From: Natronospirales bacterium
Lineage (GTDB): Bacteria; Pseudomonadota; Gammaproteobacteria; Natronospirales; REEB76
Length of the DNA stretch: 64,000 bases
Assembly (NCBI GenBank): GCA_021792635.1
Contig: JAJYUH010000002.1
Span: 186,001 to 250,000 of the forward strand
Reading direction: 5' to 3'
The position numbers and the translations under genes are program-made. The notes below the pieces were generated by a model. It was not told the origin of the DNA, did no database searches, and was given only the letters and a program-made list of their open reading frames with translations. Positions 17,152 through 25,347 of the stretch are shown piece after piece. Position 1 is the stretch's first letter, and every line of letters starts with the position of its first letter.

Positions 17152-18003
17152 ATGTCACGAGCAGTCAATCCGCCGCAGGAAACCGGCACATGCTGGGTTA
17201 ATGGTGTCGCCGGCGCTGTGGTTGATGTGTTTGACCGCGGGTTGCAATATGGCGATGGTTTGTTCGAGGTCATGGCCATCAAGGATGGCCGCATTGTGCT
17301 TGAGGACTATCATCTGCAGAACCTTGCCGAGGGCTGCGAGAGACTTTTTATTCCACAGGTACCGGTAAAGCTGCTGAGGAGCGAACTGCAGAGCGCCGCC
17401 GAAAGTCAGGCACGGGGTGTCCTCAAGCTCATACTTACCCGCGGCAGCGGTGACCGGGGGTACCGGCCTTCACCCCATGCGCGGGCGACGCGCATACTGT
17501 CGCGCCACGCGTGGCCAACGTACCCGCCAGGATGGGAAGAGCGGGGTATCCACGTGCGTATCTGTGATACTCACTGGGGACATAATCGCCGGCTTGCGGG
17601 CTTGAAACATCTTAACCGGCTTGAGCAGGTGCTGGCGCAGTGCGAATGGGGCGAGCAGGACAATATCCAGGAAGGTCTCATGCTGGATGACGAGGGGTCC
17701 GTGATCGGCGGCACCATGACCAATGTGTTTGCCTGGCTCTCTCATGGCGTCCTGGCGACACCCAGCCTGCGTCTCGCCGGCGTGGCGGGTGTACTGCGCC
17801 GCTATATCCTGGAACGTGCTGAGCAGGCCGGCATGCAGACACGTATCGCCTCATTGTCGTTGGCAGAGCTCATGCAGGCCAGGGAAATCTTTGTGTGCAA
17901 TTCGATCATCGGCGTGTGGCCGGTGGTCGCCATCGGGCATTGGAAGTACGCCGTCGGCTCAGTAACACGCGGTGTACAGATTTGGGTAAACGAGCGTAGC
18001 TGA
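17152..18003 (+). CDS. pabC: Aminodeoxychorismate lyase PabC
   Basis: This 283-residue PLP fold-type IV enzyme converts 4-amino-4-deoxychorismate to 4-aminobenzoate plus pyruvate in folate synthesis. Family marks are FDRGLQYGDGLFEVM near residue 25, the PLP lysine in GLKHLNRLEQVL near 145, VIGGTMTNVFAW near 183 and VAGVLRR near 205. The KHLNRLEQV segment favours PabC over branched-chain or D-amino-acid aminotransferases. ATG 17152 is used; TTG 17146 is better spaced from GAGG and would add two residues. folP of the same pathway lies at 39395-40231. Confidence 0.9.
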   Translation: MSRAVNPPQETGTCWVNGVAGAVVDVFDRGLQYGDGLFEVMAIKDGRIVLEDYHLQNLAEGCERLFIPQVPVKLLRSELQSAAESQARGVLKLILTRGSGDRGYRPSPHARATRILSRHAWPTYPPGWEERGIHVRICDTHWGHNRRLAGLKHLNRLEQVLAQCEWGEQDNIQEGLMLDDEGSVIGGTMTNVFAWLSHGVLATPSLRLAGVAGVLRRYILERAEQAGMQTRIASLSLAELMQAREIFVCNSIIGVWPVVAIGHWKYAVGSVTRGVQIWVNERS

Positions 18004-18032
18004 ACCGGGAAATCGAGGCGGTTGGATTTTTA

Positions 18033-18965
18033 ATGGAACGGGGATATCTTTCCCATGATGCACCCATACCGGCGGTCAGGATTCTGGCGGGGCGGCGCCG
18101 GCTTTATCTGAGCGATAGACAGACGCACAGAATCCTGGAAACGACCCATGCCGGGCGTGTTCTCCGGTACTTTGGTTGCGGCCGCCCCGGTCTGATGGAC
18201 GGTGATTCCGCCAGCGCCGCATTCAGGCAACCGGGCGGACTGGCGGCGGATGACGAGAGACTGTACGTCGCGGACATGGATAACCATGCCATCCGTTGCA
18301 TACACCTGGTTTCGGGTGTGGTCAGCACGCTGGCCGGATATGGAGCGGCGGCCGGAACGCGGGAATTCTATTCACAAATGCCGCAAGCCATGGGGTTGCA
18401 CACTCCGCTGGATGTGGCCCGTGACGGCGAAACCATCTATATCGTCATGGCAGGTTGGCGTCAGATATGGGCACTGACCAAAACCGCCATCGGACGCTGT
18501 GCGGGATGCGGGCGTGCCGAGTGTATTGACGCTGATTTGCTGGAGGCGGCATTCGTTGCGCCGGTGACGGTAGCAGTGCACGAGTGCTGTCTGTATGTTG
18601 CCGATTCGGGCGCAGCCGCTCTGCGGCTCGTGGATCTCAATTTACGTCGTGTAACGACATTGGCTCGCGCCGCTTCCGACAAAGAGTACTGGCGACCGGT
18701 GGACTTGGCGCTGGATATGCCTTCCGGAAGACTCTATTTCACCAGCACGGAAGATGCCGTGGTGCGGTGGCTGGAACTGAAATCAGGACGCATCCATGCG
18801 CTTCCTGACATGCTGGCACCATCTTTGGCATCGAGCCTGCATCTGGCGGGCGACACACTCTGGGCAGCCTCGCGGGGAGGTCATCTGCTGTGTCGCAATA
18901 TGCGCACGGGACATTGCGCCGCGATCCAGTTACATGATGAGCAAAGCCTTGGCGAACAGGCATAG
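18033..18965 (+). CDS. NHL-repeat beta-propeller protein
   Basis: This 310-residue protein has repeated blocks of the form '...LYLSD...', '...LYVADMDNHAIRCIHL...', '...LYVADSGAAALRLVDL...', '...LYFTSTEDAVVRWLEL...', which is the NHL propeller pattern. FRQPGGLAADDERLYVAD is a textbook NHL unit. No signal peptide is seen, so it is probably cytosolic. Several cysteines (CAGCGRAEC near residue 152) form an unusual cluster that could bind metal. The ligand or partner is unknown. It follows pabC by 29 bases and may share its transcript. Confidence 0.75.
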   Translation: MERGYLSHDAPIPAVRILAGRRRLYLSDRQTHRILETTHAGRVLRYFGCGRPGLMDGDSASAAFRQPGGLAADDERLYVADMDNHAIRCIHLVSGVVSTLAGYGAAAGTREFYSQMPQAMGLHTPLDVARDGETIYIVMAGWRQIWALTKTAIGRCAGCGRAECIDADLLEAAFVAPVTVAVHECCLYVADSGAAALRLVDLNLRRVTTLARAASDKEYWRPVDLALDMPSGRLYFTSTEDAVVRWLELKSGRIHALPDMLAPSLASSLHLAGDTLWAASRGGHLLCRNMRTGHCAAIQLHDEQSLGEQA

Positions 18966-19129
18966 CGCATCTCTGCGGCGGCACGCGCCGAGGTATCGCC
19001 CTGGACGTGCACCGCGCGTCTTTGCTGCCTGGATGCGGAGCCCCGGTAATTCACGGCCAGCCAAACCGCACAGCCCTGCCAGGCACGGTGCGTCCGCGCA
19101 CTCCGCGACGGCAGATATTCTGCGCAGGT
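18966..19129. other. Convergent spacer without recognised feature
   Basis: These 164 bases separate the NHL gene (+) from the lipoprotein gene (-). I see no T-tailed hairpin and no plausible gene. Confidence 0.5.
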
Positions 19130-19531
19130 TCAGGGGCAGGATTGGTTCCTGCCATGCGGGCACGCAGGCATGACGCCTGGGTGCATGGGGCCGAAAGGTC
19201 TCGGCGGAGGGGGTGGGGGCGGCGTACCGCCACCCGGTGGAGGCGGAGGGGGTGGGCCGCCAGGGGTGGACTGATTGCCCCCGACGATGATCGGCGCTCC
19301 ATAGTACCCCAGGCCCAGACCCGGTCCCCACCCGTAACCGTAGCCCCAGGGTGCATAGCCGCCGCCACCCCAGCCATACCCGTAATACGCACTGCCACCG
19401 TAATACGCCTGTGGCTGGTACGCACCGGGCTGGTTCGGTACCGAGGCGCAGCCCGCCATGCCCAGCGCCAGTATCGCCAGCGCCGCCGGCACACGTACTT
19501 TATGGAAGATTTTCGCTTGCATCGTATTCAT
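19130..19531 (-). CDS. Gly/Tyr/Pro-rich lipoprotein
   Basis: This 133-residue protein has a lipoprotein signal peptide: basic start, a hydrophobic stretch, then LALGMAGC with the lipobox Cys near residue 28. The mature part is low-complexity: Tyr/Gly-rich (YYGGSAYYGYGWGGGGYAP) and then two polyproline runs around residues 93-110. It should be anchored to the inner leaflet of the outer membrane or the periplasmic face of the inner membrane. It resembles short envelope proteins of unknown role; no enzyme motif is present. The start ATG follows AAGGCAGG. Confidence 0.75.
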   Translation of the reverse strand: MNTMQAKIFHKVRVPAALAILALGMAGCASVPNQPGAYQPQAYYGGSAYYGYGWGGGGYAPWGYGYGWGPGLGLGYYGAPIIVGGNQSTPGGPPPPPPPGGGTPPPPPPPRPFGPMHPGVMPACPHGRNQSCP

Positions 19532-19872
19532 AAACGCACCTGCCTTGAGATGAGTTTACTCTGTGATGCGGGAGGTAACCGGACGTGAACCGCATTTAAT
19601 GCTGGGTTAATGGTGGGATGGGGAGACCGCCCCTCATCCCTGCAATGGACGCTTTCAGGCATCTTGCCCCTTCTGTTGATCCGGTACCGCGATAGCGGGT
19701 ATCTGGACGCCTCGCACCATGGCCGCCGCGAATTGAGAGCCTTTTCCCCAGACTGTTGCCGTGAGCCGCATGCGCTTGATGAACCCGCATGGGCCGTAAG
19801 CAGAAAGGAGCCGGATGTCCAGCTCGCCGGCAGCTCCAACGGCTCGATTCCAACGTCATCATCCTCAAAGTC
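19532..19872. other. Spacer between lipoprotein gene and ssrA terminator
   Basis: I find no gene here that I can support. Open frames on both strands have unnatural composition and run into the terminator. A palindrome GAGTTTACTC at 19551-19560 lies just upstream of the lipoprotein start. Confidence 0.45.
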
Positions 19873-19901
19873 AAAAAGGCCACCCTCACGGTGGCCTTTT
19901 T
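19873..19901. terminator. Rho-independent terminator of ssrA
   Basis: AAAAAGGCCACC-CTCA-CGGTGGCCTTTTT forms a 7-bp GC stem with A and T runs on either side. It can therefore work in both directions. It starts 8 bases after the tmRNA 3' end on the minus strand. Confidence 0.92.
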
Positions 19902-19908
19902 GACTGAA

Positions 19909-20279
19909 TGGTGGAGGCGGCGGGAATCGAACCCGCGTCCGCAAGCCCTCCGCCCTCCGCTCTACATGCGTAGCACACGTCTTTGATTTAACCGCCTGCT
20001 ACCCGACGGGCAGGGAAAACAGACGGCGGGTCCGGTTTGGTTTAGCGGATTGGCGCCGGACGCGCCGCACCGCGATCTTGTGAGACACGACCGTTGAATG
20101 CCCCGGAAGGGCGCTGGACGCACAAGCACGGCTCCAGTCAACGGCTAGCCGGGATTAGGCGGCTAGGGCGTAGTTACTATCGTTCGCAACTAGCGTTGTT
20201 GCAAGCGGTTTAACGAGGAACCTTGCACCTCGGCATGCACTTCGGGTTTCGCGACCCACGTCGAAACCATGTCGCCCCC
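19909..20279 (-). ncRNA. ssrA: Transfer-messenger RNA (tmRNA)
   Basis: This 371-nt RNA begins GGGGGCGACATGGTTTCGAC and ends with CCGCCTCCACCA. The 5' GGGGGCG and 3' CGCCTCC pair as a tRNA-like acceptor stem, and GGTTCGATTCC gives the T-loop. It rescues stalled ribosomes together with SmpB, encoded 122 bases upstream on the same strand. The internal tag frame is listed separately. CCA is encoded in the gene. Confidence 0.98.
20155..20187 (-). other. tmRNA degradation-tag reading frame (ANDSNYALAA)
   Basis: The tag frame reads GCG AAC GAT AGT AAC TAC GCC CTA GCC GCC TAA, encoding ANDSNYALAA. This differs from the E. coli tag ANDENYALAA at one residue and keeps the C-terminal LAA recognised by ClpXP. 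Confidence 0.95.
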
Positions 20280-20401
20280 GTCAGTCACCGCGCAATTCTA
20301 CACTGGAAGGGGAAGGAGGAGGGGGCGGTTTCCCGGCCGCCGCTGCCGCCGACTGCGGAGAAGCCGGCCTGGGCATCCAGCACCCGGTACACCGCACGCG
20401 C

Positions 20402-20881
20402 CTAACGGTGGCGCAGCACACGCTCCTTCTGCCGCTGCCAGTCGCGTTCCTTCTCGGTGGCGCGCTTATCGTGGAGTTTCTTGCCCTTGGCGAGGCCGAT
20501 TTCCAGCTTGGCACGGCCTTTTTTCCAGTAGAGCGCCAGCGGCACGATGGTGTAGCCTTTGCGTTCCACGGCGCCGATGAACCGGTCCAGCTCCGCACGG
20601 TTCAGCAGCAGTTTGCGCGTGCGGGTGGGGTCCGCATGGATGTGGGTGGAGGCCGTATTGAGCGGTGCGACATGCGCACCCAGCAGCCAGGCTTCGCCGT
20701 TCTTGATGACCACATAACTTTCGGTGATCTGCGCCTTGGAAGCCCGCAGACTTTTCACCTCCCACCCCCGCAGTGACAGCCCCGCTTCCAGCCGGTCCTC
20801 GATGAAATAGTCATGCCGGGCGCGCCGGTTGAGTGCGATGCCGGCAGATGCGGATGGGGCAGCGTCGTTGTGACCGGTCAT
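20402..20881 (-). CDS. smpB: SsrA-binding protein SmpB
   Basis: This 159-residue RNA-binding protein of the OB-fold type delivers tmRNA to stalled ribosomes. Family marks are [20 protein letters not shown] near residue 18, [14 protein letters not shown] near 39, and the basic tail [16 protein letters not shown] near 132. The gene lies directly upstream of ssrA on the same strand, so both components are together. Confidence 0.98.
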   Translation of the reverse strand: MTGHNDAAPSASAGIALNRRARHDYFIEDRLEAGLSLRGWEVKSLRASKAQITESYVVIKNGEAWLLGAHVAPLNTASTHIHADPTRTRKLLLNRAELDRFIGAVERKGYTIVPLALYWKKGRAKLEIGLAKGKKLHDKRATEKERDWQRQKERVLRHR

Positions 20882-20996
20882 GACGCATTATAGCCTGCGG
20901 CCGGCGGTCTCCCGGCGTTGTGCCGACGCGATGATTGGCTCAGAATCGCGGCCCGGTGACAGCCATCAACCGCCATCCGTCTGCCGGGGGACATGC

Positions 20997-21434
20997 ATGC
21001 GCACCGTGAACAAGAGCGCACTGGTACCGTACACGGCGCAGCAGATGTACGCGCTGGTAAACGACGTGGAGAAATACCCGGAATTCCTGCCTTGGTGCCG
21101 CAGCGCGCGTATTCTCTCGCACCACGATGGGGAGATGCGAGCCAGTCTGGAGCTGGCGTTCGGCGGTTTCCACAAGACCTTCACCACATGCAATCATCTG
21201 CAGGCAGGGTACAGTATCGTGATCGCGCTGGAAGATGGTCCCTTCCGGCACCTGCAGGGACACTGGCGTTTCGAGAATCTGGGTGCGGAAAGGTCGAAGG
21301 TTTCACTCGACATGGAATTTGAATTTTCCGGTGCCTTGCTGGATCTGATGGCAGGACCGGTGTTTCATGAAATCTGCAATTCGCTGGTGGGCGCCTTCAC
21401 CCGCCGTGCGCGGAATCTGTATGGCGGGCGCTGA
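20997..21434 (+). CDS. ratA: RatA family START-domain protein (type II toxin-like / ubiquinone-binding)
   Basis: This 145-residue START/COQ10-like protein begins MRTVNKSALVPYTAQQMYAL and contains DVEKYPEFLPWCRSARIL near residue 22. In E. coli RatA inhibits 70S assembly when overproduced, while Coq10-type relatives bind quinone; which applies here is open. ATG 20997 follows GGGGG at good spacing and gives the usual length. It diverges from smpB and overlaps ratB by 14 bases, the standard arrangement. Confidence 0.93.
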   Translation: MRTVNKSALVPYTAQQMYALVNDVEKYPEFLPWCRSARILSHHDGEMRASLELAFGGFHKTFTTCNHLQAGYSIVIALEDGPFRHLQGHWRFENLGAERSKVSLDMEFEFSGALLDLMAGPVFHEICNSLVGAFTRRARNLYGGR

Positions 21435-21726
21435 ATTACTGCGTATCGAGGTGGTCCATGCACTGCCGGATGCTCAGCATGTGATTGCGTTGGAATTGGC
21501 TGCGGGCGCCACGGTGCGCGCGGCCATTGAACGTTCCGGTCTGTTGCGGCAATTTCCGGAGATCCGCCTGGCCCATGCCGGAGTGGGAATCTTCGGCCGA
21601 CTGGTAAAACTGGACGATAGACTTGGCGATGGCGACCGACTGGAAATCTACCGGCCGCTGGTCCGGGATCCCAAGGAAGCGCGGCGCGAGCTGGCGTCCC
21701 GGGGCAAGACCATGGGCGGAGTTTGA
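21421..21726 (+). CDS. ratB: RatB/RnfH family ubiquitin-like protein
   Basis: This 101-residue protein of the RnfH (UPF0125) family has a beta-grasp fold: LLRIEVVHALPDAQHVIAL, then GVGIFGRLVKLDDRLGDGDRLEIYRPL. Its role is uncertain even in model organisms. The start at 21421 lies inside the ratA end, indicating translational coupling. Confidence 0.92.
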   Translation: MAGAELLRIEVVHALPDAQHVIALELAAGATVRAAIERSGLLRQFPEIRLAHAGVGIFGRLVKLDDRLGDGDRLEIYRPLVRDPKEARRELASRGKTMGGV

Positions 21727-21743
21727 AACCGTTGTTCGATAGC

Positions 21744-22079
21744 TCAGCCGCCGGCGTGTTTTGCGATCGGTCGTTGCTCGACGCTGACTACTTTGCCGTT
21801 CTTGAATAACACCACTACATGTCTTTCGCGGGTGCGCGTGTCGCTGCTGAGGGTACTGGGGACATTGTAGTACACGTAATCCCAGCGATCGGGATGGAAA
21901 GGGTCCTGCACCATGGGCGTGCCCAGCACATACGTCACCTGCGCCTCAGTCATGCCGGGCTTCACCTGGGCGATCATGGATGATTTGAGAAAATTGCCCT
22001 GCTTGATGTCCGGGCGATAGACGCAGGCGCCAAGCGCCAGCAATACGAGCAGGAGCATGGTGTGGCGGAGTGTGTACAT
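21744..22079 (-). CDS. bamE: Outer-membrane assembly lipoprotein BamE
   Basis: This 111-residue lipoprotein has a signal peptide ending LLALGAC (lipid-attached Cys at residue 19). The SmpA/OmlA domain follows: IKQGNFLKSSMIAQVKPGMTEAQV and LGTPMVQDPFHPDRWDYVYY. It is a non-essential part of the Bam complex that inserts outer-membrane proteins. It diverges from fur with 72 bases between starts, the classical omlA-fur pair. Confidence 0.97.
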   Translation of the reverse strand: MYTLRHTMLLLVLLALGACVYRPDIKQGNFLKSSMIAQVKPGMTEAQVTYVLGTPMVQDPFHPDRWDYVYYNVPSTLSSDTRTRERHVVVLFKNGKVVSVEQRPIAKHAGG

Positions 22080-22151
22080 GACAGCCTGGGCCGGGTTGCG
22101 TTGTTTGACGGGTGGGTGATAATACCTGACTGTCGTCCTTCCAGGAAGTTC

Positions 22152-22592
22152 ATGTCCGAAAAATCACACGTGGAAAACCAGGAACTTCGCAATGCCGGCC
22201 TCAAAGTGACTTTACCGCGCGTCAAGATCCTGGAGATTCTCGAGCGCAGTAATCCGCGCCACATGAGCGCCGAAGACATGTACAAGGCGCTGCTGGATTT
22301 GGGTGAGGACATCGGTTTGGCTACCGTGTACCGGGTGCTGACCCAGTTCGAGACGGCCGGCTTGGTGACGCGGCATCATTTTGAGGGTGGGCATTCGGTA
22401 TTCGAGCTCAACCAGGGCGATCACCATGATCATATCCTGTGCGTGAAATGCGGGCGGGTGGATGAGTTTATGGATGGCGAAATCGAAAAACGCCAGAGCC
22501 AGGTTGCTTCCGCTAAAGGCTACGAAATCACCGATCACTCACTTTATATTTACGGCATCTGTGCGCATTGCCGTAAAACACTGCACGGATAA
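22152..22592 (+). CDS. fur: Ferric uptake regulator Fur
   Basis: This 146-residue metalloregulator has an N-terminal winged helix (LRNAGLKVTLPRVKILEIL, DIGLATVYRVLTQFE), then the metal-sensing part HHFEGGHSVFELNQGDHHDH and a zinc pair CVKC (near residue 97); a second CAHC lies near 137. With Fe2+ it represses iron uptake genes. ATG 22152 follows AGGAAG; a longer in-frame start would overlap bamE. A Fur box was not identified in the short divergent spacer. Confidence 0.97.
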   Translation: MSEKSHVENQELRNAGLKVTLPRVKILEILERSNPRHMSAEDMYKALLDLGEDIGLATVYRVLTQFETAGLVTRHHFEGGHSVFELNQGDHHDHILCVKCGRVDEFMDGEIEKRQSQVASAKGYEITDHSLYIYGICAHCRKTLHG

Positions 22593-22600
22593 ATTCAGGC

Positions 22601-24271
22601 TTACTGACCGGCGTGCGTGATCATCTCGCGCGCGTGCTTGCGCGTGGTCTCGGTGATTTCCACACCACCCAGCATGCGCGCCAGTTCTTCTATCCGGGTT
22701 CCCCGGTCCAGGGTTTCGATATGTGTGAGTGTGACGCTGGCGCGGGTCTCCTTCACCACGCGGAAGTGGTGATGCGCCTGTGAAGCCACCTGCGGCAGGT
22801 GCGTCACGCACAACACCTGGCGTTCTTCTCCGAGGGCACGCAGCCGGCGGCCGACGATTTCCGCCACGCCGCCGCCGATTCCGGCATCCACCTCGTCGAA
22901 GATCAGGGATGGAATGGCGCTGGCCTGTGCGGCGATGACCTGGATGGCGAGGGCGATGCGTGAGAGTTCCCCGCCGGAAGCCACCTTGGCCAGCGGTTTC
23001 AAAGGCAGGCCCTTGCTGGCGCTGACCTGGAATTCCACCTCGTCCGTGCCGCGAGCGGTAAAGCGTTGCGGATCGCTGTTCATGTATATGGCAAAATGAC
23101 CGCCCGGCATGCCCAGCTCGTGCATGACCTCACTGACCTTGCTGCCCAGCTCCACCGCGACCCGGGTGCGCTGCCTGCTCAGTTGCGCCGCCGCGCTGCT
23201 GTAGCTCTCACGCAACCGGAGCAGTTCCTGTTCCAGCTCCTGCAGGGTGACTTCAGCGGTTTCCACCGCGTGCAGTTCGGTGCGCAGTTTATCCAGCAGT
23301 TCAGGCAAGGCTCCCGGCTCGGCATGATGCTTGCGTGCCAGGTCGTGGATGCCGCCCAAGCGGGTTTCCACCCATTCCAGGCGTTGCGGGTCCATGTCGG
23401 CATGGTTGACGTAATGCCGCAGCAGCTCGCTGGCGTCCGCAAGCTGCGCGTCCGCGCCGGCCAGAGCATCCCGCACTTCCTTGAGTCGCGGATCCAATTC
23501 ACTCAGGGCGCCGAGGGTATCCAGCGCCTGGTGCAGTATCTGATAGGCGCAAGCTTCTTCATTTTCATACAGGCCATCCAGGGCCGCCTGGGTTCCTGCA
23601 AGGAGCTTGCTGCCATGCGCCAATCGCCGGTGTTCCTCATCCAGCTGCGTGATTTCGTCGGGCTGCAGAGCCAGGGCCTCCAGTTCACTGATTTGGTGGC
23701 GCAGGAATTCCATGCGGGCATCGCGATCGGTTGCTGCCGTGCGCAATGCCGTGAGCCGCTCGTGAGCGGTTTTCCAGTCAGCGTAGAATTTGGCGGTGCG
23801 GCTGAGCAGGGCACCATGATTTGCGTAGCCATCCAGCAGCGACATCTGCGCCGCCGGTCTGAGCAGCGACTGGTGTTCATGCTGGCCGTGGATGTCCACC
23901 AGCTGCTCACCCAGCTCTTTAAGCATCTGCAACGGCACACTGCGGCCGTTGACCTGCCCACGGGAACGGCCGTCGCGGCCGATGATACGCCGCAGGATGC
24001 ATTCACCGCCGCTGGCGAGTTCCTGCTGCGCGAGCCATGCCTTCGCCGGTTGCAGGTCCTGCAGGTCAAATTCAGCGGTGATTTCGCTGCGCTCTGCGCC
24101 GTGACGGATTACCTCGGCATCAGCGCGGTCGCCCAGTATCATCCCGAGGGCATCCACCAGGATGGATTTGCCGGCACCGGTTTCTCCCGTGAGTACGCTC
24201 ATGCCCCGGGCGAGATCCAGTTCCAGGGAATCAATAATGGCGAAATCGCGGATGGCGATATGCGTCAGCAT
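22601..24271 (-). CDS. recN: DNA repair protein RecN
   Basis: This 556-residue SMC-like ATPase is involved in double-strand break repair. The Walker A is GETGAGKS near residue 30; two coiled-coil arms with a central hinge span residues ~170-360; and the Walker B region LIFDEVDAGIGG lies near 455, followed by VTHLPQVASQAHHH. ATG 24271 with AAGGACTG upstream gives the family length (E. coli 553). It ends 9 bases from fur (convergent) and follows nadK by 8 bases, so nadK-recN is an operon. Confidence 0.97.
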   Translation of the reverse strand: MLTHIAIRDFAIIDSLELDLARGMSVLTGETGAGKSILVDALGMILGDRADAEVIRHGAERSEITAEFDLQDLQPAKAWLAQQELASGGECILRRIIGRDGRSRGQVNGRSVPLQMLKELGEQLVDIHGQHEHQSLLRPAAQMSLLDGYANHGALLSRTAKFYADWKTAHERLTALRTAATDRDARMEFLRHQISELEALALQPDEITQLDEEHRRLAHGSKLLAGTQAALDGLYENEEACAYQILHQALDTLGALSELDPRLKEVRDALAGADAQLADASELLRHYVNHADMDPQRLEWVETRLGGIHDLARKHHAEPGALPELLDKLRTELHAVETAEVTLQELEQELLRLRESYSSAAAQLSRQRTRVAVELGSKVSEVMHELGMPGGHFAIYMNSDPQRFTARGTDEVEFQVSASKGLPLKPLAKVASGGELSRIALAIQVIAAQASAIPSLIFDEVDAGIGGGVAEIVGRRLRALGEERQVLCVTHLPQVASQAHHHFRVVKETRASVTLTHIETLDRGTRIEELARMLGGVEITETTRKHAREMITHAGQ

Positions 24272-24279
24272 GCCGGCTT

Positions 24280-25179
24280 TCAGTCCTTGCGGGAGTGATG
24301 GTGGGCGCGCCCCCAATGAAGTTTGGTGCGCAGGATCCTGTAGTAGTCGTGACCGCGGGGATGGATGAAGGTGACGCTGTGAGCGGAGCGCTGCGCGAGC
24401 ACCCGGTCACCCGCATCCAGCGGGCGGGTATGCTGGCCATCGCTGGTTACCTGGGCACGGCCGCCATGGGTGTTGTTGATCACGATTTCGATTTTGCTGT
24501 CGCCCTTCACCACAATAGGTCTGTCGCCGAGCGCGTGCGGGCAAATGGGTACCAGAAGGATGGCATCCACCTCCGGATGCAGAATGGAGCCGCCGCCTGA
24601 CAGGGCGTAAGCGGTGGAACCGGTGGGGGTGGCGATGATGATACCGTCGGCGCGATGGGCGCACACGAAGCGGCCGTCCGCATGGGTCTCGAATTCGATC
24701 AGTCTGCCGCCATCCGCCTTTTGTATGACGATATCGTTGAGAGCCGGCATGCAGGGGGTGACGTCGGCGCCGTGTACGACCCGGGCATCCACCAGCAGCC
24801 GCTGCTCTTCCTGACATTCGCCCCGCAGGATGGCGCGGAGGTCGTCACGCATGGCATCCGGCGAGATATCCGTGAGAAAACCCAAGTGCCCCAGATTGAC
24901 GCCTACCAGGGGTACCGGCCGGTCGGTAAACACGCGCGCTGCCTTGAGCAGGGTACCGTCGCCGCCGATCACGATGGCAAGATCAGCCCGGGCACTGAGC
25001 TGGGCATGGGTCGCGGGCCGTACGGGCATGCCCTGCGGGAGCAGGGAGGCGAGGGCGGAGTCCACCAGCACCTGAACATTTTCCGCGCACAGCAGCTGCA
25101 GCAGTGCCGTGAGCGTAGCGGCAATCTCCGGGCCGCCTTCGCGGCCGAGAACGGCGATAGTGGAAAATCTGGCTGGCAT
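24280..25179 (-). CDS. nadK: NAD kinase
   Basis: This 299-residue enzyme phosphorylates NAD to NADP. Signature motifs are VIGGDGTLLKAAR near residue 74, VNLGHLGFLTD near 95, LNDIVIQKADGG near 150, and the glycine-rich TPTGSTAYALSGGG near 185. ATG 25179 (MPARFSTIAVLG) gives the usual length; an in-frame upstream start at 25218 is less likely. It diverges from hrcA, the common gammaproteobacterial order. Confidence 0.97.
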   Translation of the reverse strand: MPARFSTIAVLGREGGPEIAATLTALLQLLCAENVQVLVDSALASLLPQGMPVRPATHAQLSARADLAIVIGGDGTLLKAARVFTDRPVPLVGVNLGHLGFLTDISPDAMRDDLRAILRGECQEEQRLLVDARVVHGADVTPCMPALNDIVIQKADGGRLIEFETHADGRFVCAHRADGIIIATPTGSTAYALSGGGSILHPEVDAILLVPICPHALGDRPIVVKGDSKIEIVINNTHGGRAQVTSDGQHTRPLDAGDRVLAQRSAHSVTFIHPRGHDYYRILRTKLHWGRAHHHSRKD

Positions 25180-25232
25180 ACGGCTGGCAACGTTAGCATG
25201 GGCCCCGGGGAGCACCAAATGGCCATCCGCGC

Positions 25233-25262
25233 TTGACAGTCTTCCGCTGCGATGGCTAGCTT
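25233..25262 (+). promoter_or_regulatory. Probable sigma70 promoter of hrcA
   Basis: TTGACA at 25233-25238 is a perfect -35. An 18-base spacer leads to TAGCTT at 25257-25262. The expected transcript start falls at the left edge of the CIRCE operator, so HrcA binding would block initiation. Confidence 0.6.
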
Positions 25263-25267
25263 TCCTT

Positions 25268-25294
25268 TTGGCACTCGCCTATTGTGAGTGCCAA
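25268..25294. promoter_or_regulatory. CIRCE operator (HrcA binding site)
   Basis: TTGGCACTC-N9-GAGTGCCAA is a perfect 9-9-9 inverted repeat. It matches the CIRCE consensus TTAGCACTC-N9-GAGTGCTAA at 8 of 9 bases per arm, with the change compensated in both arms. It lies 54-80 bases before hrcA, as expected for autoregulation. Confidence 0.97.
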
Positions 25295-25347
25295 GCGTAA
25301 CGCATGGGGTGGGTAACGCCACACACACAATGACTGCAGGCATGACG

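Noticed and set aside
19610-19903. A 97-codon plus-strand frame upstream of ssrA.
   Set aside because: It runs into the ssrA terminator and has no recognisable domain or start signal.
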